Source: Bacillota bacterium (GTDB taxonomy: Bacteria > Bacillota > Clostridia > Lachnospirales > WQUN01). From it: a stretch of 37,737 nucleotides of DNA. The stretch is taken from NCBI GenBank assembly GCA_009782085.1, contig WQUN01000251.1, positions 1 to 37,737 on the forward strand, given 5' to 3'. Positions 19,237 through 28,734 of this stretch are shown here, piece after piece; positions within the stretch are counted from its first letter, which is position 1, and every line of letters begins with the position of its first letter. The translations under genes and the position numbers were made by a program. The notes beneath the pieces are model-generated. The model saw nothing but the letters and a program-made list of their open reading frames with translations. It searched no databases and was not told the origin of the DNA.

Positions 19237-20505
19237 TTAATAAAAATATTTTTCCACCGTAAAGATGAAGTCCGTATTATCGGCGTAATAATTGGCCAAC
19301 TCCGGCGCGCCGGCGGCTTTTGACTTTGAAAATACCGAGACGATCGCCTCGTCGCCGCGTTCCAGTGCGAAGCCGCACAGGGACAGGGTTTGCCTTAAGG
19401 TGTCCAGCGTGAAATGATAGGTGTGGGCGTTTTGAAAATAGCGCAGATAGTCGAAATTATACGCGCATATGTTCTTTATGCCCGGAACCTCGACGTAAAC
19501 GCGCCCTCCGTCGCGTAAAAGCCGCCTGACGACCCCGAATTCCCCCGGAATGTCCAGGAAGTGCTCCGCCGCGTGGGAGAGGATTATCAGGTCAAAGCTG
19601 TTTTCGTCCGTTTCCAGCAGGCTGCCGGAGCGCATGTTCCGGAGGTCGAGGCCCTTGCTTCCGCCGATCTCCAGGTACTCGCCCCCTATGTCAACGCCCA
19701 GGGCCTCGCAGCCGCTTTCCGCGAACGGCTCCAGTATCCCGCCCGCGCCGCAGCCGATCTCCAGCACGCGCGCCCTCTCCGGGAGGGCGTCTTTTACATA
19801 GTCCAGGATTTTTCGCCCGCGGCAGACCTGGGAGGCGTAGAATGGCTCCGAGGACACGTTCCAGGTGTAGAGCCGCCTGTACTCGCGCTCGTAGAATTCG
19901 CTGTAAGCCGCCTCCGTCATCCTCGGCCTTGTCAGCAGGAGGCCGCAATTCTTGCAGAGCGCCGTGGTCACGGGCAGGCCGTATCTGTCCTTATACGCGA
20001 TATCGGTGAAGCTCTCTCCGCCGCATACGCACGGGGGCGTTTCCAGCGCGTAGTGATTAGAGGACAGCTTATCCAGGACTTCCCGGCGGGCCGCTTCGGC
20101 GGATTCGTTCAGACAAGCGGCGCACACCCCGTCGCAGACGAATCTGCCGCTCAACAGGCGGGAATCGTTTTCCCGGCCCGGGCTGAATATTCCGGGCTCG
20201 AGGATTTTTTCGATTTCGTTCGCGAAGGGGATGAGCCGCCCCGCCGCCAGGGCGTTCAGCGCGCCGCGGTCATGCCCGGCGAGGCTTCGCGCGAACGACT
20301 CAAACGCGCGGCCGAAGCCGGCGAGCGAACTTTCCGGGACCAAACCGGAAGCCGCGCCGGCGAGCGCTTCCTTGCACGAGATCAGCGAGGGGACGTAGGC
20401 GTCGATTTCTTCGGCGCCGCGAGCCAAAGCCAACTGAACGGCGATCACCTTGAATATCCTGATTTTTTCCGTTACGGCGGGAAAGGCGCGGGCGTTTTCA
20501 GGCAT
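19237..20505 (-). CDS. Class I SAM-dependent methyltransferase with an extra N-terminal domain and CxC/CxxC cysteines
   Basis: Likely start MPENARAF (ORF opens at 20568). Motif I VLEIGCGAGGILEPFAESG; CVCGG ... CKNCG. Confidence 0.78.
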   Translation of the reverse strand: MPENARAFPAVTEKIRIFKVIAVQLALARGAEEIDAYVPSLISCKEALAGAASGLVPESSLAGFGRAFESFARSLAGHDRGALNALAAGRLIPFANEIEKILEPGIFSPGRENDSRLLSGRFVCDGVCAACLNESAEAARREVLDKLSSNHYALETPPCVCGGESFTDIAYKDRYGLPVTTALCKNCGLLLTRPRMTEAAYSEFYEREYRRLYTWNVSSEPFYASQVCRGRKILDYVKDALPERARVLEIGCGAGGILEPFAESGCEALGVDIGGEYLEIGGSKGLDLRNMRSGSLLETDENSFDLIILSHAAEHFLDIPGEFGVVRRLLRDGGRVYVEVPGIKNICAYNFDYLRYFQNAHTYHFTLDTLRQTLSLCGFALERGDEAIVSVFSKSKAAGAPELANYYADNTDFIFTVEKYFY

Positions 20506-20564
20506 TGGATCCCTGTCCTCTGATATATTTTTATACGAATCTCGTGTAACCCCGGAGTGCGAGA

Positions 20565-20702
20565 ACACTATAAACTGTCATCCTGGGCGAAGCGTCATCC
20601 TGGGCGAAGTGTCATCCTGAGCGAAGCGAAGGATCTTAAACAGCCAAAACATAAGATTCTTCGCTGCGCTCAGAATGACAAAAAGGGGTTTTTGAGGTTG
20701 AT
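20565..20702. mobile_element. CTGAGCGAAGCG-family element, copy 2, with expanded left arm
   Basis: Same core as 7725..7834; the left arm carries three tandem 17-bp units GTCATCCTGRGCGAAGY. Confidence 0.75.
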
Positions 20703-20747
20703 TACAGTATGTTCAGTTCGCATAATAATATCTCGAAAAAATTTTTG

Positions 20748-20776
20748 TTGCATTCCGAAAACTTTTGTTATATAAT
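20748..20776 (+). promoter_or_regulatory. Putative sigma-A type promoter for the S10 operon
   Basis: TTGCAT - 17 bp - TATAAT, in an AT-rich stretch about 370 nt upstream of rpsJ. Confidence 0.65.
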
Positions 20777-20847
20777 GCCCCTCGTTGTGACGATTTCCAA
20801 GCGATGACGCGGAAGGTTGCCGGAATACCGGGGAATTTCCGTTAGCT

Positions 20848-20951
20848 AATACCGATTCCGGATTAAACCGTTGAAAACAAGCGCCGCGAAACGCCGTGCG
20901 TTTCGCGTTTGGCGCGAAGTTTGAAACAAGTTTAATCTGAATCGGTATCAG
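20848..20951. repeat. Nested palindrome in the S10 leader
   Basis: TAATACCGATTCCGGATTAAAC ... GTTTAATCTGAATCGGTATCA outer arms; inner CGCGAAACGC/GCGTTTCGCG hairpin. Confidence 0.75.
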
Positions 20952-21020
20952 GGGTCTAGGGATTGTTTCCCAGGCCCCGGTCCAGTTCCAGAAACCGGGC
21001 GGCAAATCAGTTTTGCGGTT

Positions 21021-21043
21021 CAACGGTATACCGTTGTTTTTTT
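21021..21043 (+). terminator. Intrinsic terminator-like hairpin in the S10 leader
   Basis: CAACGGTATACCGTTG (perfect palindrome) followed by TTTTTTT; lies between the putative promoter and rpsJ. Confidence 0.65.
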
Positions 21044-21147
21044 AAGCCTGACCTGGATACGCCCGGCTAAGTGTGCGGTTCCCGCCTGTCGCGCAAGGCA
21101 TTCTCAACCTTATCGGCCACAACCAAACGAAAAGGAGGGAATTTAGC

Positions 21148-21459
21148 ATGGCGAACCAAAAAATCCGCATAAGCCTGAAGGCGTACGACCACAAACTGAT
21201 CGACCAGTCCGTGACTCAGATCATAGACACGGCCAAGCGCACCGGCGCGAAGGTCTCGGGGCCGATACCCCTGCCGACCAAGAGGGAGATAGTCACCATC
21301 CTGAGATCGCCCCACATCGACAAGGACTCGCGCGAGCAGTTCGAGATGCGCACCCACAAGAGGCTGATCGACATCATCATGCCGACGCCCAAGACCGTCG
21401 ACGCCCTGACAAGGCTCGACCTGCCCGACGGCGTGGACATAACCCTTAAAATAATGTAG
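21148..21459 (+). CDS. rpsJ: 30S ribosomal protein S10
   Basis: [30 protein letters not shown] Shine-Dalgarno upstream. Confidence 0.98.
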   Translation: MANQKIRISLKAYDHKLIDQSVTQIIDTAKRTGAKVSGPIPLPTKREIVTILRSPHIDKDSREQFEMRTHKRLIDIIMPTPKTVDALTRLDLPDGVDITLKIM

Positions 21460-21673
21460 GGGCGATTGCCAATCGCCCGCATGTATCGGCAATTACCAAT
21501 CGCCCGCATGTATCGGCGATTACCAATCGCCCGCATGTATCGGCAATTACCAATCGCCCGCATGTATGTGCGATTGCAATCGCCCGCATGTATCGGCAAT
21601 TGCCAATCGCCCGCATGTATGTGCGATTGCAATCGCCCGCATGTATGTGCAATTATCAATCGCCCGTATGTAC
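21457..21673 (+). repeat. Tandem array of about 8 copies, 26-27 bp period, between rpsJ and rplC
   Basis: CGCCCGCATGTAT starts at 21474, 21501, 21528, 21555, 21581, 21608, 21634 and 21661, separated by GCGATTGCCAAT/CGGCAATTACCAAT variants; the first unit is palindromic (GGGCGATTGCCAATCGCCC). Confidence 0.95.
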
Positions 21674-21700
21674 GGCGCGCCTTCCCCGGCGCGCGGCCCG

Positions 21701-21724
21701 TAGGGAGCGCCGACCCGGCGCTCC
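21701..21724 (+). repeat. TAGGG-type palindrome upstream of rplC
   Basis: TAGGGAGCGCCGACCCGGCGCTCC; GGAGCGCCG pairs with CGGCGCTCC. Confidence 0.85.
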
Positions 21725-21743
21725 GCAATAAGGAGGTAAAAGC

Positions 21744-22373
21744 GTGAAAAAAGCAATCATAGCGAAAAAGCTCGGCATGACGCAGGTCTTCGGCGCGAAG
21801 GGCGAACTGATCCCCGTGACGGTGCTGGAGGCCGGGCCCTGCGTGATCGTGCAGAAAAAGACCCTGGAGAACGACGGATATTCCGCCCTCCAGGTGGGTT
21901 TCGGCGACATAAAGGCCAAACGGGTGATAAAACCCGCGAAGGGGCACTTCGACAAGGCGGGCCTGAAGCCCTCCAAGGTCCTCAGGGAGCTTAAGCTCGA
22001 CGATTCCGACAGCTACGAGATCGGCAGCGTCATCCGCGCGGACATGTTCGCGGCCGGCGAGATGGTGGACGTCTCGGGCGTCTCCAAGGGCAAGGGTTTC
22101 CAGGGCGCAATCAAGCGCTACGGCCAGCACAGGGGTCCCATGAGCCACGGCTCGAAATACCACAGGGGCCTGGGCTCCATGGGTTCCGGAACCTCCCCCG
22201 GCCGCGTCAAAAAGGGCAAGCACATGCCCGGCCACATGGGCCGCGTGAAGGTCACCGTCCAGAACCTGATGGTCGTCCGGGCGGACGCCGAAAAGAACCT
22301 GCTCCTCGTAAGGGGCGCGGTGCCCGGCGCCAAGGGCGCGATACTGATGGTCAAGAACACGGTAAAAGGCTGA
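21744..22373 (+). CDS. rplC: 50S ribosomal protein L3
   Basis: [33 protein letters not shown]. Confidence 0.98.
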   Translation: MKKAIIAKKLGMTQVFGAKGELIPVTVLEAGPCVIVQKKTLENDGYSALQVGFGDIKAKRVIKPAKGHFDKAGLKPSKVLRELKLDDSDSYEIGSVIRADMFAAGEMVDVSGVSKGKGFQGAIKRYGQHRGPMSHGSKYHRGLGSMGSGTSPGRVKKGKHMPGHMGRVKVTVQNLMVVRADAEKNLLLVRGAVPGAKGAILMVKNTVKG

Positions 22374-22425
22374 TCGTATAGAAGTAAAGTTTATATAGAA
22401 GTGAAGAAGTAAAGGAGGCACGTTT

Positions 22426-23046
22426 ATGGCAACCGTCGACGTATACGATATGTCCGGTCAGACAGTCGGCACGATGGAGCTGGACGACGGCATATTCGGG
22501 ATCGAGGTAAACGAGCACGCGGTGCACATGGCCGTCGTGCAGTATCTGGCGAACCAGCGGCAGGGCACCAAGTCGGCCAAGACGCGGGCGGAGGTCAGCG
22601 GCGGCGGCATCAAGCCGCGCCCCCAGAAGGGCACCGGCCGCGCCAGGCAGGGTTCGACCCGCGCGCCCCAGTGGACGGGCGGCGGGGTCGTTTTCGCGCC
22701 GAAGCCGAGGGATTTTTCGATGAAGGTCAACCGCAAGCTCAAGAGGCTCGCGCTCAAGTCCGTTCTGACGGACAAGGTCAACAACAACAATCTCATAGTT
22801 CTGGACAGACTCTCCCTCGACGAGATCAAGACCAAGGAAATGCGTAAAATCTGCGACAACCTGAACCTCGGCAAGGCCATGATCGTCATAGACGGCTCCG
22901 ACCGGAACGTCATCCTCTCCGCCAGGAACCTGCCCGGCGTCAAGACGGCCGCCGTCAACACCATCAACGTCTACGACATCCTCCGTTTCGAGAAGTTCGT
23001 CGTGACCAAGGACGCCGTGGAGAAAATGCAGGAGGTGTACGCGTAA
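22426..23046 (+). CDS. rplD: 50S ribosomal protein L4
   Basis: [44 protein letters not shown]. Confidence 0.98.
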   Translation: MATVDVYDMSGQTVGTMELDDGIFGIEVNEHAVHMAVVQYLANQRQGTKSAKTRAEVSGGGIKPRPQKGTGRARQGSTRAPQWTGGGVVFAPKPRDFSMKVNRKLKRLALKSVLTDKVNNNNLIVLDRLSLDEIKTKEMRKICDNLNLGKAMIVIDGSDRNVILSARNLPGVKTAAVNTINVYDILRFEKFVVTKDAVEKMQEVYA

Positions 23047-23345
23047 TGGCCGATCTGAAATATTACGACATACTGATGAGGCCGGTGGTCACGGAGAAGT
23101 CCATGAACGACATGTCGACGAAGAAATACGCCTTCTACGTGCACCCGCAGGCCACGAAGGTCCAGATAAAGGAAGCGGTGGAGAAGCTCTTCGACGGCAC
23201 AAAGGTCGAAAAGGTCAACACCATGAACAAGCAGGGCAAGGTCAGGAAGCGCCAGAAAGCTACGGGCAGGACGCCGGCCAGGAAAAAAGCCATCGTCCAG
23301 CTCTCGGCGGACAGCAAGGAGATCGAATTCTTCCAGGGGATGTGA
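23046..23345 (+). CDS. rplW: 50S ribosomal protein L23
   Basis: YYDILMRPVVTEKSMNDMSTKKYAFYVHPQATK; TAATG overlap with rplD. Confidence 0.97.
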   Translation: MADLKYYDILMRPVVTEKSMNDMSTKKYAFYVHPQATKVQIKEAVEKLFDGTKVEKVNTMNKQGKVRKRQKATGRTPARKKAIVQLSADSKEIEFFQGM

Positions 23346-23346
23346 T

Positions 23347-23374
23347 CTGGAGGCTGGAAGCTGGAAACTGGAAA
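23347..23374. repeat. Heptamer array, 4 copies
   Basis: CTGGAGG CTGGAAG CTGGAAA CTGGAAA; reverse complement is the TTTCCAG unit. Confidence 0.85.
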
Positions 23375-23380
23375 AAACAT

Positions 23381-23477
23381 GCAGGGAACGGTCTTGACCG
23401 TTCCGGACGCCAATATGCAGGGAACGGTCTTGACCGTTCCGGACGCCAATATGCAGGGAACGGTCTTGACCGTTCCC
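23381..23477 (+). repeat. Palindrome array, 3 copies, 36-bp period, between rplW and rplB
   Basis: GCAGGGAACGGTCTTGACCGTTCC at 23381, 23417 and 23453. Confidence 0.95.
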
Positions 23478-23512
23478 GGACACCAGAAAATCGAGCATTG
23501 GAGTTGGAATAA

Positions 23513-24346
23513 ATGGGCGTAAAACGATACAGGCCGTACACCGCCTCGCGCCGGCACATGACCGTCTCCGACTTCGCGGAAGTCACGAAGAAAAAGCCGG
23601 AGAAGAGCCTTATGACGCGCGTGAAGAACACGGCCGGCCGTAACAACCAGGGCAAGATCACCGTCCGTCATATCGGCGGCGGCAGCAAGAAACAGTACCG
23701 CATCATCGACTTCAAGCGGAGCAAGGACGGCATCCCGGCAAAGGTCGTCGGCATCGAGTACGACCCGAACAGGACGGCGAATATCGCTTTGCTGTCGTAT
23801 ATGGACGGCGAGAAGAGCTACATCCTCGCCCCCCACGGCCTCAAGGTCGGCGACAGGCTTATGAGCGGGGAGAGCGCCGAGGTCCGCCTCGGGAACGCGC
23901 TTCCGATGAGGCTGATACCCATCGGGACGGAGATACACAACCTCGAGATGAAGCCCGGGAAGGGCGCGCAGCTCGTGCGTTCCGCGGGCAACGCGGCGCA
24001 GCTCATGGCCAAGGACGAGAAATACGCCACAGTGAGGCTCCCCTCCGGCGAGATGCGCCTTTTGCCGGCGGACTGCCGGGCCACGGTCGGCCAGGTCGGC
24101 AACCTGGACCACGAGCTCCTGAACATCGGCAACGCGGGCAAGAAGCGGCACATGGGCATCAGGCCGACGGTTCGCGGCTCCGTCATGAACCCCAACGACC
24201 ACCCGCACGGCGGCGGCGAGGGCCGCGCGCCGATCGGGCGGCCGGCCCCGTCCACCCCCTGGGGCAAGCCGGCGCTGGGCTACAAGACGCGCAAGAAGAG
24301 AAAGGCTTCCAACAAGATGATCATCCGCCGCAGAGGCATGAAGTAG
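23513..24346 (+). CDS. rplB: 50S ribosomal protein L2
   Basis: [33 protein letters not shown] ... [19 protein letters not shown]. Confidence 0.98.
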   Translation: MGVKRYRPYTASRRHMTVSDFAEVTKKKPEKSLMTRVKNTAGRNNQGKITVRHIGGGSKKQYRIIDFKRSKDGIPAKVVGIEYDPNRTANIALLSYMDGEKSYILAPHGLKVGDRLMSGESAEVRLGNALPMRLIPIGTEIHNLEMKPGKGAQLVRSAGNAAQLMAKDEKYATVRLPSGEMRLLPADCRATVGQVGNLDHELLNIGNAGKKRHMGIRPTVRGSVMNPNDHPHGGGEGRAPIGRPAPSTPWGKPALGYKTRKKRKASNKMIIRRRGMK

Positions 24347-24397
24347 GGGCGCGCAGCTGCGCCCGCATATAGGGGCGCATTTCGCGCGTCCGTAAAA
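24344..24397 (+). repeat. Two TAGGG-type palindromes between rplB and rpsS
   Basis: TAGGGGCGCGCAGCTGCGCCCG and TAGGGGCGCATTTCGCGCGTCCG; the first TAG is the rplB stop codon. Confidence 0.85.
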
Positions 24398-24408
24398 GGA
24401 GGCAAAAC

Positions 24409-24693
24409 ATGGGCCGTTCGCTCAAAAAGGGGCCGTTTATCGACGGGCACCTGATGAAAAAAGTCGTGGATATGAACAAGGCTTCCAATAAATCGGTCAT
24501 AAAGACCTGGTCGCGCCGTTCGACCATATTCCCGGAGATGATCGGGCTGACGATCGCCGTCCACGACGGCCGCAAGCACGTGCCGGTCTATATCACGGAG
24601 GACATGGTCGGGCACAAGCTCGGCGAGTTCGCCATGACGCGCACGTACCGCGGCCACGGCAAGGATGCCGAAAAGAAATCGAAAGTGAAATAG
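24409..24693 (+). CDS. rpsS: 30S ribosomal protein S19
   Basis: [24 protein letters not shown]. Confidence 0.98.
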   Translation: MGRSLKKGPFIDGHLMKKVVDMNKASNKSVIKTWSRRSTIFPEMIGLTIAVHDGRKHVPVYITEDMVGHKLGEFAMTRTYRGHGKDAEKKSKVK

Positions 24694-24796
24694 GGACGAC
24701 GCCCGGCCGCCGGCGGCGGCGGATGAAAGGAGGGCGGCGTTCTCTGAGTGCGGGGCGAGCGAAACGCTGGCCCGCTACGAAGAGAGGAGCCATTCT

Positions 24797-25264
24797 ATGT
24801 CAAAGGGACACCGCAGTCAGATCAAGCAGGACCGCAACGAGGAGCATCGGGACAGGCGCCCCCATGCCCATCATAAATACGCCCGCGTCTCGGACACGAA
24901 GGCCAGGATCATCCTGGACGAGATCAAGGGCAAGAGCGTCGCGGCGGCGCAGGGCATTTTGAGCTACTCGCCCAGGTACGCGGCCTATATAGTAAAGAAG
25001 GTCCTGGATTCGGCCGTCGCCAACGCCGAAAACAACCTCAACATGGACGCCTCCGACCTGTTCGTCCAGGAGGTTTTCGCGAACCAGGGGCCGACGCTCA
25101 AGCGGATCACCCCGAGGGCGCGCGGCATGGCCTACCGGATCAACAAGAAAACCAGCCACATTTCGATATATCTGAACGAGAGGCCGGACAAACCGGTCAA
25201 AGCGGAAGCCGCCAAAACGGGCAGATCGCCGAACAGGGCGGCAAAACAGGCGGGAGGTAAATAA
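24797..25264 (+). CDS. rplV: 50S ribosomal protein L22, with C-terminal extension
   Basis: [36 protein letters not shown] ... [22 protein letters not shown]. Confidence 0.96.
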   Translation: MSKGHRSQIKQDRNEEHRDRRPHAHHKYARVSDTKARIILDEIKGKSVAAAQGILSYSPRYAAYIVKKVLDSAVANAENNLNMDASDLFVQEVFANQGPTLKRITPRARGMAYRINKKTSHISIYLNERPDKPVKAEAAKTGRSPNRAAKQAGGK

Positions 25265-26019
25265 TGGGCCAGAAAGTAAACCCCCACGGACTGAGGCTGG
25301 GCGTGGTCAAGGAATGGGACTCCGTCTGGTACGCCGAAAAGGATTTCAGCAAGTATCTTGTGGAGGACTTTAACCTCCGCAGGTACATCAAGAAAAAACT
25401 CTTCGCCTCCGGCGTCTCCAAGATAAGCATCCAGAGGACGACGGACCGCGTGAAGATCACCGTCCACACCGCCAAGCCGGGCATCATCATCGGCAGGAGC
25501 GGCCAGGCCATCCAGGAGCTGACGAACGAGCTGCAAAAGCTCTCGACGCAGCGGGTCATGGTCAACATCGAGGAGGTCCGCAGGCCGGAGCTGGACGCCC
25601 AGCTCGTGGCCGAGGCCATCGCGAAGGACCTGGAGAACCGCGTGACCTTCCGCCGCGCCATGAAGCAGGCGATGAGCCGCGCCATGAAGCTCGGCGCGAA
25701 GGGCATCAAGACGTCCGTGTCCGGACGCCTCGGCGGCGCGGACATCGCCAGAACCGAGCACTATCACGAGGGCACGATCCCTCTGCAAACGCTCCGCGCG
25801 GATATCGACTACGGCTTCGCGGAGGCGGACACCACCTACGGCAAGCTGGGCGTGAAGGCGTGGATATACAAGGGCGAGGTTCTTCCCAAGAAGCCCAGGT
25901 CCGAGCGGCCCGACAGGCCCGAGCGGTCCGAGCGGCTCGAGCGCTCCGAAAGGCGCGAGCGGCCCGACAGGCATGATCGAAGGGACAGGGAAGGGAGCGG
26001 TCGCCATGCTAATGCCTAA
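25264..26019 (+). CDS. rpsC: 30S ribosomal protein S3, with charged C-terminal tail
   Basis: [28 protein letters not shown] ... [23 protein letters not shown] overlap with rplV. Confidence 0.98.
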   Translation: MGQKVNPHGLRLGVVKEWDSVWYAEKDFSKYLVEDFNLRRYIKKKLFASGVSKISIQRTTDRVKITVHTAKPGIIIGRSGQAIQELTNELQKLSTQRVMVNIEEVRRPELDAQLVAEAIAKDLENRVTFRRAMKQAMSRAMKLGAKGIKTSVSGRLGGADIARTEHYHEGTIPLQTLRADIDYGFAEADTTYGKLGVKAWIYKGEVLPKKPRSERPDRPERSERLERSERRERPDRHDRRDREGSGRHANA

Positions 26020-26464
26020 AAGGGTAAAACACCGCAAGCAGTTCCGCGGGCGCATGAAGGGCAGGGCCACGCGGGGCGTAAGCGTGACCTACGGCGATTA
26101 CGGCCTCGTGGCGCTGGAGCCGAGCTGGGTCACGTCCAATCAGATAGAGGCCGCGCGTATCGCCATGACGCGTTTCATCAAGCGCGGGGGCCAGGTTTGG
26201 ATAAAGATATTCCCGGATAAGCCGGTGACGGAGAAGCCCGCCGAGACCCGCATGGGAAGCGGCAAGGGCTCGCCGGAGTTTTGGGTCGCGGTCGTGAAGC
26301 CGGGCAGGGTCATGTTCGAGCTCGGCGGCGTCAGCGAGGAGGACGCCAAGGAGGCGCTCCGCCTCGCCGCGCACAAGCTGCCCCTTAAGTGCAAGATCGT
26401 CTCCAAGGCCGAGCAGATAAAAGCCGAACAGGAACTGATGGAAGGTGATGCCGGTGAAAAGTAA
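26006..26464 (+). CDS. rplP: 50S ribosomal protein L16
   Basis: [19 protein letters not shown]; overlaps the 3' end of rpsC by 14 nt. Confidence 0.97.
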   Translation: MLMPKRVKHRKQFRGRMKGRATRGVSVTYGDYGLVALEPSWVTSNQIEAARIAMTRFIKRGGQVWIKIFPDKPVTEKPAETRMGSGKGSPEFWVAVVKPGRVMFELGGVSEEDAKEALRLAAHKLPLKCKIVSKAEQIKAEQELMEGDAGEK

Positions 26465-26666
26465 AAGATATCTCAACGACATGAGATTAAAAACCGTGGA
26501 TGAGCTGGACGCGGAGCTGGTCAGCGCCAAGAGGGAGCTTTTCAACCTGAGGTTCCAGAACGCCACGAATCAGCTTGACAACACCGCCAGGATTACCGAC
26601 GTAAGGAAGAACATCGCGAGGATTCAGACCATAATCACCCAGAAAAAGATGGGGCTGTCGGATTAG
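26445..26666 (+). CDS. rpmC: 50S ribosomal protein L29
   Basis: [35 protein letters not shown]; start may be GTG at 26454. Confidence 0.95.
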   Translation: MMPVKSKRYLNDMRLKTVDELDAELVSAKRELFNLRFQNATNQLDNTARITDVRKNIARIQTIITQKKMGLSD

Positions 26667-26687
26667 TAAAGGCTGGGAGGCGATAAT

Positions 26688-27032
26688 TTGGAAGACAACC
26701 TGGACATAAGGCCCGGCGGCGATACGGCGGTCATGACCGAGGAGTTCTCCGGGGACGGGGAGGCGGCCGGGAACAAGCCGGAGCGCAACCTTCGAAAGAC
26801 CAGGATAGGCAGGGTGGTCAGCGACAAGATGGACAAGACGATCGTCGTGGCCGTCGAGAACCACGTAAGGCACCCCCTGTACGGCAAGATCATGAAGCGG
26901 ACTTATAAGCTGAAGGCCCACGACGAGAAAAACGAGTGCGCCGTCGGCGACCGCGTGAGGGTCATGGAGACCCGCCCGCTGTCGAGGGAAAAGAGATGGC
27001 GGCTGGTTTCGATATTGGAGAAGGCGAAATAA
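26688..27032 (+). CDS. rpsQ: 30S ribosomal protein S17, with acidic N-terminal extension
   Basis: [41 protein letters not shown] start at 26688 preceded by GGGAGG. Confidence 0.94.
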   Translation: MEDNLDIRPGGDTAVMTEEFSGDGEAAGNKPERNLRKTRIGRVVSDKMDKTIVVAVENHVRHPLYGKIMKRTYKLKAHDEKNECAVGDRVRVMETRPLSREKRWRLVSILEKAK

Positions 27033-27055
27033 ACCGGCGATGCACGCAGGGGCGG

Positions 27056-27119
27056 CAGGGGCGGACGGCATCCGCCCGTCAATTCGAACCGCGCATAGGG
27101 GCGGACAGCGTCCGCCCGC
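27056..27119 (+). repeat. Two (T/C)AGGGGCGG-type palindromes between rpsQ and rplN
   Basis: CAGGGGCGGACGGCATCCGCCCG and TAGGGGCGGACAGCGTCCGCCCG. Confidence 0.88.
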
Positions 27120-27138
27120 CAGTCAGGAGGTTTTCACA

Positions 27139-27507
27139 TTGGTACAACAGGAATCGAGGCTCGTTTCCGCCGACAACTCCGGCGCTAAGGAGCTCCTGTG
27201 CATCCGCGTGCTGGGCGGATCTCTGAGAAGATACGGCAGCGTGGGCGACATAATCGTCGCCACCGTCAAGGACGCGACGCCGGGCGGCGTGGTCAAGAAG
27301 GGCGAGGTCGTCAAGGCGGTCGTCGTCCGGACGAGGAAAGTTATCGGCAGGCCCGACGGCTCGTATATCAGGTTCGACGAAAACGCGGCGGTCATCATAA
27401 AGGACGACAAGACCCCGAGGGGCACGCGCATCTTCGGCCCCGTGGCCAGGGAACTCCGCGAGAAGCAGTTCGCGAAGATCATCTCTCTGGCCCCCGAAGT
27501 TCTTTAA
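27139..27507 (+). CDS. rplN: 50S ribosomal protein L14
   Basis: [30 protein letters not shown] start gives the canonical 122 aa. Confidence 0.97.
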   Translation: MVQQESRLVSADNSGAKELLCIRVLGGSLRRYGSVGDIIVATVKDATPGGVVKKGEVVKAVVVRTRKVIGRPDGSYIRFDENAAVIIKDDKTPRGTRIFGPVARELREKQFAKIISLAPEVL

Positions 27508-27524
27508 TTTAAGGAGGCGGGCGA

Positions 27525-27890
27525 ATGGCTAAAGCGAAGGAACAGCCAAAACCCATTAAAACAAAGCTCAAACGCGGCGACAAGGTCAAGGTCATCGCGG
27601 GCAAAGACAAGGGCCAGACGGGAAAGGTGCTCTTCCTCGACAGGAACAAGGGCAGGATCATCGTCGAGGGCGTCAACATGATCACCAAGCACCAGAAGTC
27701 CAACATGTCCAACCGCTCCGGCGGCGTAATCCATAAGGAAGCGCCCATCCACGTCTCGAACGTCATGTACATGGACGGGAACAAGCCCTCGAGGCTGGGC
27801 TTCGAGGTGACGGTGGAGGAAAACGACGACGGCGTGGTGAATATCACGAAGCGCCGCGTCGCCAAGGCCACGGGAAATGTGATAGATTAG
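27525..27890 (+). CDS. rplX: 50S ribosomal protein L24
   Basis: [45 protein letters not shown]. Confidence 0.97.
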   Translation: MAKAKEQPKPIKTKLKRGDKVKVIAGKDKGQTGKVLFLDRNKGRIIVEGVNMITKHQKSNMSNRSGGVIHKEAPIHVSNVMYMDGNKPSRLGFEVTVEENDDGVVNITKRRVAKATGNVID

Positions 27891-27901
27891 AGGTGTGTAT
27901 A

Positions 27902-28447
27902 TTGAACCGGCTAAGGGAGTTTTACGAAAAAGACGTAGTGGACGCGATGACGAAAAAATTCTCCTATAAAAACAGGCTGGCCGTGCCCAAGATCGAGAAA
28001 GTCGTGATAAACATGGGCCTGGGGGACTGCAAGGACAACCCGAAGTCCCTCGAGGCGGCCGCGGGCGATCTGACGCTCATCGCCGGCCAGAAGCCCGTCG
28101 TGACCAAGGCCAAGAAATCCGTCGCGAACTTCAAGCTCCGCGCCGGGATGCCGATAGGCTGCAAGGTCTGCCTCCGCGGCGACAGGATGTACAGCTTCAT
28201 CGACAGGCTGATAAACATCTCCCTGCCGCGCGTCCGCGACTTCAGGGGCGTCAGCGCCGAGGCGTTCGACGGCAGGGGCAACTACACGCTCGGCGTCAGG
28301 GATCAGCTCATCTTCCCGGAGATACAGTTTGACAAGGTCGAGAAGATCAGGGGCATGGACATAGTTATCGTGACCACGGCGCACACGGACGAGGAGGCCA
28401 GGGAGCTTCTGACGCTGTTCGGGATGCCGTTCGTAAGGCAAAGCTAA
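27902..28447 (+). CDS. rplE: 50S ribosomal protein L5
   Basis: [24 protein letters not shown] ... [15 protein letters not shown]; probable TTG start at 27902 (ORF opens at 27893). Confidence 0.97.
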   Translation: MNRLREFYEKDVVDAMTKKFSYKNRLAVPKIEKVVINMGLGDCKDNPKSLEAAAGDLTLIAGQKPVVTKAKKSVANFKLRAGMPIGCKVCLRGDRMYSFIDRLINISLPRVRDFRGVSAEAFDGRGNYTLGVRDQLIFPEIQFDKVEKIRGMDIVIVTTAHTDEEARELLTLFGMPFVRQS

Positions 28448-28461
28448 ACGGAGGTAGTAAA

Positions 28462-28647
28462 ATGGCTAAGAAGTCCATGATTTTGAAACAGCAGCAGCCC
28501 GCCAAATTCTCGACCAGGCGGCACAACCGCTGCAAACTGTGCGGAAGGCCCCACGGAACCCTGCGCAAGTACGGGATTTGCCGCATCTGCTTCCGCGAGC
28601 TGGCCTACAAGGGCCAGATCCCGGGTATGAGAAAGGCGAGCTGGTAA
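28462..28647 (+). CDS. rpsZ: 30S ribosomal protein S14, zinc-binding type Z
   Basis: 61 aa; [38 protein letters not shown]. Confidence 0.97.
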   Translation: MAKKSMILKQQQPAKFSTRRHNRCKLCGRPHGTLRKYGICRICFRELAYKGQIPGMRKASW

Positions 28648-28734
28648 GGCCTGAGACGCTCGTAAGGGGCTATAACAGTATGGCGCGCGCCGCGCTGTCA
28701 GATACGGGCGCGCCGCAAGTAAGGAGGAAGCTTC

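Noticed and set aside
18286-19323. 345-aa plus-strand ORF
   Set aside because: Antisense to dnaG; no motif support.
21457-21673. Possible CRISPR array in the rpsJ-rplC gap
   Set aside because: Period 26-27 bp with repeated, not unique, intervening sequence; a tandem repeat.
21216-22421. 401-aa minus-strand ORF across rpsJ and rplC
   Set aside because: Antisense to known genes; the tandem repeat is translated as [10 protein letters not shown] repeats. A repeat artefact, not a protein.
23135-24208. 357-aa minus-strand ORF across rplW/rplB
   Set aside because: Antisense shadow ORF; contains translated palindrome units (GTVKTVPCILAS).
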